Part shown: piece after piece, positions 4,897 to 6,036 of the stretch
Position numbering within the stretch: position 1 is the stretch's first letter
Layout of the letters: the number at the start of each line of letters is the position of its first letter
DNA from: Bacteriovoracaceae bacterium
GTDB taxonomy: Bacteria > Bdellovibrionota > Bacteriovoracia > Bacteriovoracales > Bacteriovoracaceae
Assembly: GCA_023151145.1 (NCBI GenBank)
Contig: JAKLJM010000150.1
Location: 1 to 6,036, forward strand
Reading direction: 5' to 3'
Length of the DNA: 6,036 nt
Program-made: the position numbers and the translations under genes
Notes under the pieces: generated by a model
What the model was told of the DNA's origin: nothing
Databases searched by the model: none
What the model saw: the letters and a program-made list of their open reading frames with translations, nothing else

Positions 4897-6036
4897 CAGC
4901 CTCAATTTGTTCTGTAATATTTTGATTAATTAATTCTGCTTGCTTCTGAGTGTTTTCTAAACGCTCAGAGGCATCTGAACACTCAAGTTTCTCTCCAGAA
5001 TCTAGATCGACGCAATCAATAGTTGTATTGGGTTCAAGCCCAAAATACTGTTCGGCACCTATGAAGCCTACACTAACAACCCCAGCACCTATAGCAGCTT
5101 TTTTGGGATCAATTGCTTTTATTTTTGCATAGAGTTTTTTGAAGAAACCAATTTTTTCACCTTTTTCATCGACGTCTTTTTTGAAAAGATCTTTTACACC
5201 ATCGATTAATTTTCTAGGAGCTTCTTTGGCAAAGTTAATTGAAGCTTTCAATTTTTCTTTGGTAAAACCGTAAGCATGTCCAAAAAAACTTCCTGTTTTC
5301 TTAAAATATTCTTTCAGTGTTTGAACCTGATTGATAGGAAGAATTTCATTCCAAAAAATATCAGAATTTAATTTATAAACACCATAAGATGTTGTTTGTA
5401 ATTGTGATTTATTTAATAGTTGATTGAGATCTTTTGATAATGTTTTAAGTTCATGGGCCAACTTTGCATCGGCAACATTAAAGCTAGCTACTTCAATATC
5501 TCTTTGAACAAATTGAATCATCTCTTTTAGGGCAGCTTGTCTAATGACACGGTCTTTTAATTTCCCTTCTTTTTCTAGGGTTTCATCGAATGCTTTCAAT
5601 TCTTTTTTTAAGTTTTTTATTTCAAAATCTAAGTTTTTATCTTTTTTATAAAATATAAAAGTCTTATCAATGTCTTTCCCTTCTTTTTTGAAATTAAGTT
5701 TTACAACTTCTCGCTCTTTCGTTAATTCAAAATTCTTTAAGAAATTTAAATTGTATTGGAGTGAAATTCGTTCTTCTAACATATTATCTAATTCGACAGG
5801 ATAAGATTCAAATTTTGAAATCCATCCATTTACGATTTCCAATAAAGCTTTGTCCTCGTCAGTTAATTGATCTACTTGGTTAAGAGATTTAATTAACGTT
5901 TTTGAATAGTTTTCTGTAATAAGTTTCACATCAGGTTCATTTAAAAGAAAATATGTAGGATACTTATGGCCGTGCCAATTTTTAAAACTCAGAGCAAGAG
6001 ATTTTTTTAATTCAGCGAGTTTTTCTAGTTTTGGTT
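4877..6036 (-). CDS. Unrecognised Lys/Glu-rich protein with a late membrane-like segment (5' end outside the window)
   Basis: I do not recognise a family. The frame is open from the right edge to a TAA at 4877-4879 and gives 385 visible residues, numbered here from the edge. A GTG at 5929 could pass as a start, but the 35 codons before it read as ordinary protein (SFKNWHGHKYPTYF is among them) with no ATG, GTG or TTG and no ribosome binding site, so the gene most likely begins beyond the window. Residues about 80-205 are rich in Lys, Glu and Leu and look helical or coiled-coil. Basic KKLYAKIKAIDPKK precedes a weakly hydrophobic stretch (about 313-331, AAIGAGVVSVGFIGAEQYF). After it comes an acidic tail with two cysteines (C341, C352). 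By the positive-inside rule the tail would be outside the cytoplasm and might form a disulfide. It overlaps fadD by 20 bases tail to tail. Confidence 0.8.
   Translation of the reverse strand, partial: PKLEKLAELKKSLALSFKNWHGHKYPTYFLLNEPDVKLITENYSKTLIKSLNQVDQLTDEDKALLEIVNGWISKFESYPVELDNMLEERISLQYNLNFLKNFELTKEREVVKLNFKKEGKDIDKTFIFYKKDKNLDFEIKNLKKELKAFDETLEKEGKLKDRVIRQAALKEMIQFVQRDIEVASFNVADAKLAHELKTLSKDLNQLLNKSQLQTTSYGVYKLNSDIFWNEILPINQVQTLKEYFKKTGSFFGHAYGFTKEKLKASINFAKEAPRKLIDGVKDLFKKDVDEKGEKIGFFKKLYAKIKAIDPKKAAIGAGVVSVGFIGAEQYFGLEPNTTIDCVDLDSGEKLECSDASERLENTQKQAELINQNITEQIEAASADLF
4941..4973 (+). other. 15-pair stem-loop just downstream of the fadD stop
   Basis: TGCTTCTGAGTGTTT (4941-4955) pairs fully with AAACGCTCAGAGGCA (4959-4973) around a TCT loop. 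Thirteen pairs are Watson-Crick and two are G-U wobbles in plus-strand RNA (4944/4970 and 4951/4963); in minus-strand RNA those two would be A-C mismatches. It begins 44 bases after the fadD stop, inside the last codons of the convergent gene. No T-run follows on either strand, so it is not a standard intrinsic terminator. It may protect or define the fadD mRNA 3' end. Confidence 0.55.

Noticed and set aside
4950..5132. 60-codon plus-strand open frame opposite the right-hand gene
   Set aside because: Antisense to the longer minus-strand gene and lacking a ribosome binding site; its hydrophobic end is the reverse of the membrane-like segment.
1..6036. A dedicated novel system such as a defence island, toxin-antitoxin pair, prophage or mobile element
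   Set aside because: No transposase, integrase, terminal repeats, CRISPR repeats or tRNA was found; the GIY-YIG gene is the common small stand-alone type, not a homing endonuclease in an intron or intein.

Overview
The window is AT-rich bacterial chromosome with compact, mostly intron-like-free gene packing. It carries seven protein-coding genes, two of them cut by the window edges. Low GC, proteobacterial-style Ade and FadD proteins and a small DUF5522-type cysteine protein would fit a Bdellovibrionota/Bacteriovoracales-like organism. That placement is inference from gene character only; no marker gene in the window fixes the taxon.

Layout: bases 1-2864 hold a same-strand run that looks like one operon: the 3' end of a PBP4/DacB-type D-Ala-D-Ala carboxypeptidase, adenine deaminase (ade), a small GIY-YIG nuclease-domain protein, and a beta-class carbonic anhydrase. 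The gaps are 18, 2 and about 24 bases. A small minus-strand DUF5522-like gene (2861-3118) meets the carbonic anhydrase tail to tail with a 3-base overlap. A short divergent intergenic region (3119-3234) carries the best promoter signals in the window. Next comes fadD, a long-chain acyl-CoA synthetase (3235-4896). It overlaps by 20 bases, tail to tail, with an unrecognised minus-strand gene that runs off the right edge (4877-6036).

How the genes might work together: Ade feeds hypoxanthine into purine salvage and FadD activates fatty acids, so both suit a cell that uses scavenged nucleobases and lipids. The carbonic anhydrase supplies bicarbonate, and the DacB-type enzyme trims peptidoglycan. 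These are separate housekeeping or salvage functions; I see no dedicated multi-gene system, mobile element, CRISPR array or RNA gene.

The points most worth a second look are: a 15-pair hairpin just past the fadD stop whose wobble pairs favour the fadD-sense RNA; a consensus-like promoter that would make the DUF5522 transcript leaderless; and the unrecognised right-hand protein, which has a late membrane-like segment followed by a two-cysteine tail.
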